A stretch of DNA of 24,184 nt, from the NCBI GenBank assembly GCA_023429985.1, contig JAEZCV010000026.1:1-24184 (forward strand), given 5' to 3'. Below are positions 24,136 through 24,184 of the stretch, one piece after another. Made by a program: the position numbers and the translations under genes. Within the stretch, counting starts at the first letter, position 1. Every line of letters starts with the position of its first letter. Below the pieces are notes generated by a model, which saw only the letters and a list, made by a program, of their open reading frames with translations, had not been told where the DNA came from and did not search any database. This DNA comes from Bacteroidota bacterium (lineage in GTDB: Bacteria; Bacteroidota; Bacteroidia; Chitinophagales; Chitinophagaceae).

Positions 24136-24184
24136 CTCACCACTCCCTACTCACCACTCACCACTCACTACTCACTACTCACTA
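24136..24184 (-). repeat. Right heptamer tandem array (inverted, 7 units, reaches window end)
   Basis: On the plus strand: CTCACCA, CTCCCTA, CTCACCA twice, CTCACTA three times. These are the reverse complement of the TRGTGAG unit of the left array. The window ends at a unit boundary, so the true number of units is unknown and may be higher. Confidence 0.93.

Overview
The window looks like a chromosomal segment of a Bacteroidota bacterium, most likely of the Chitinophagaceae/Chitinophagales type. The evidence is the type IX secretion (T9SS) cargo with type A and type B C-terminal sorting domains, a PorP/SprF-family outer-membrane protein, a DUF4293 membrane protein, promoter-like TAnnTTTG (-7) elements, and almost no Shine-Dalgarno sequences. 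Base composition is moderately AT-rich and looks even throughout. I see no insertion sequence, phage, integrase, CRISPR array, tRNA or rRNA.

Layout: (1) 1-587, the C-terminal end of an ABC-2/NatB-type permease, closed by a bidirectional terminator. (2) 656-3129, three minus-strand genes: a small secreted CarboxypepD_reg-like protein, a nitronate monooxygenase/FabK-like flavoprotein, and a sugar-1-phosphate nucleotidylyltransferase with a left-handed beta-helix tail. (3) 3361-5087, glyA followed by a DUF4293 membrane protein. (4) 5102-7489, two tandem paralogous T9SS type A secreted proteins on the minus strand, each with its own recognisable promoter and a long leader. (5) 7821-10682, uvrA (minus). 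(6) 10990-11571, an ECF sigma factor (plus), closed by a strong bidirectional terminator. (7) 11774-14453, a minus-strand recN / 60-aa membrane protein / fabI operon. (8) 14575-16485, a coiled-coil zinc-ribbon protein and a Nif3-family protein (minus). (9) 16582-18499, an M32 carboxypeptidase and a small lipoprotein (plus). (10) 18592-23930, a 1443-aa T9SS type B exported protein with 15 PKD repeats, followed two bases later by a PorP/SprF gene. (11) 23931-24184, two inverted arrays of a 7-bp tandem repeat, seven units each, the second running to the window edge.

Most of the content is housekeeping: one-carbon metabolism, fatty-acid synthesis, DNA repair and peptide turnover. The more distinctive parts are cell-surface biology (the PKD giant with its PorP/SprF partner, and the duplicated type A cargo), the UvrA protein that lacks half of its N-terminal zinc site, short palindromes next to the -7 elements of uvrA and glyA, and the inverted heptamer arrays. 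I found no clear candidate for a wholly new multi-gene system. The best leads are the PKD/PorP pair, the unusual uvrA with its promoter, and the heptamer repeats.
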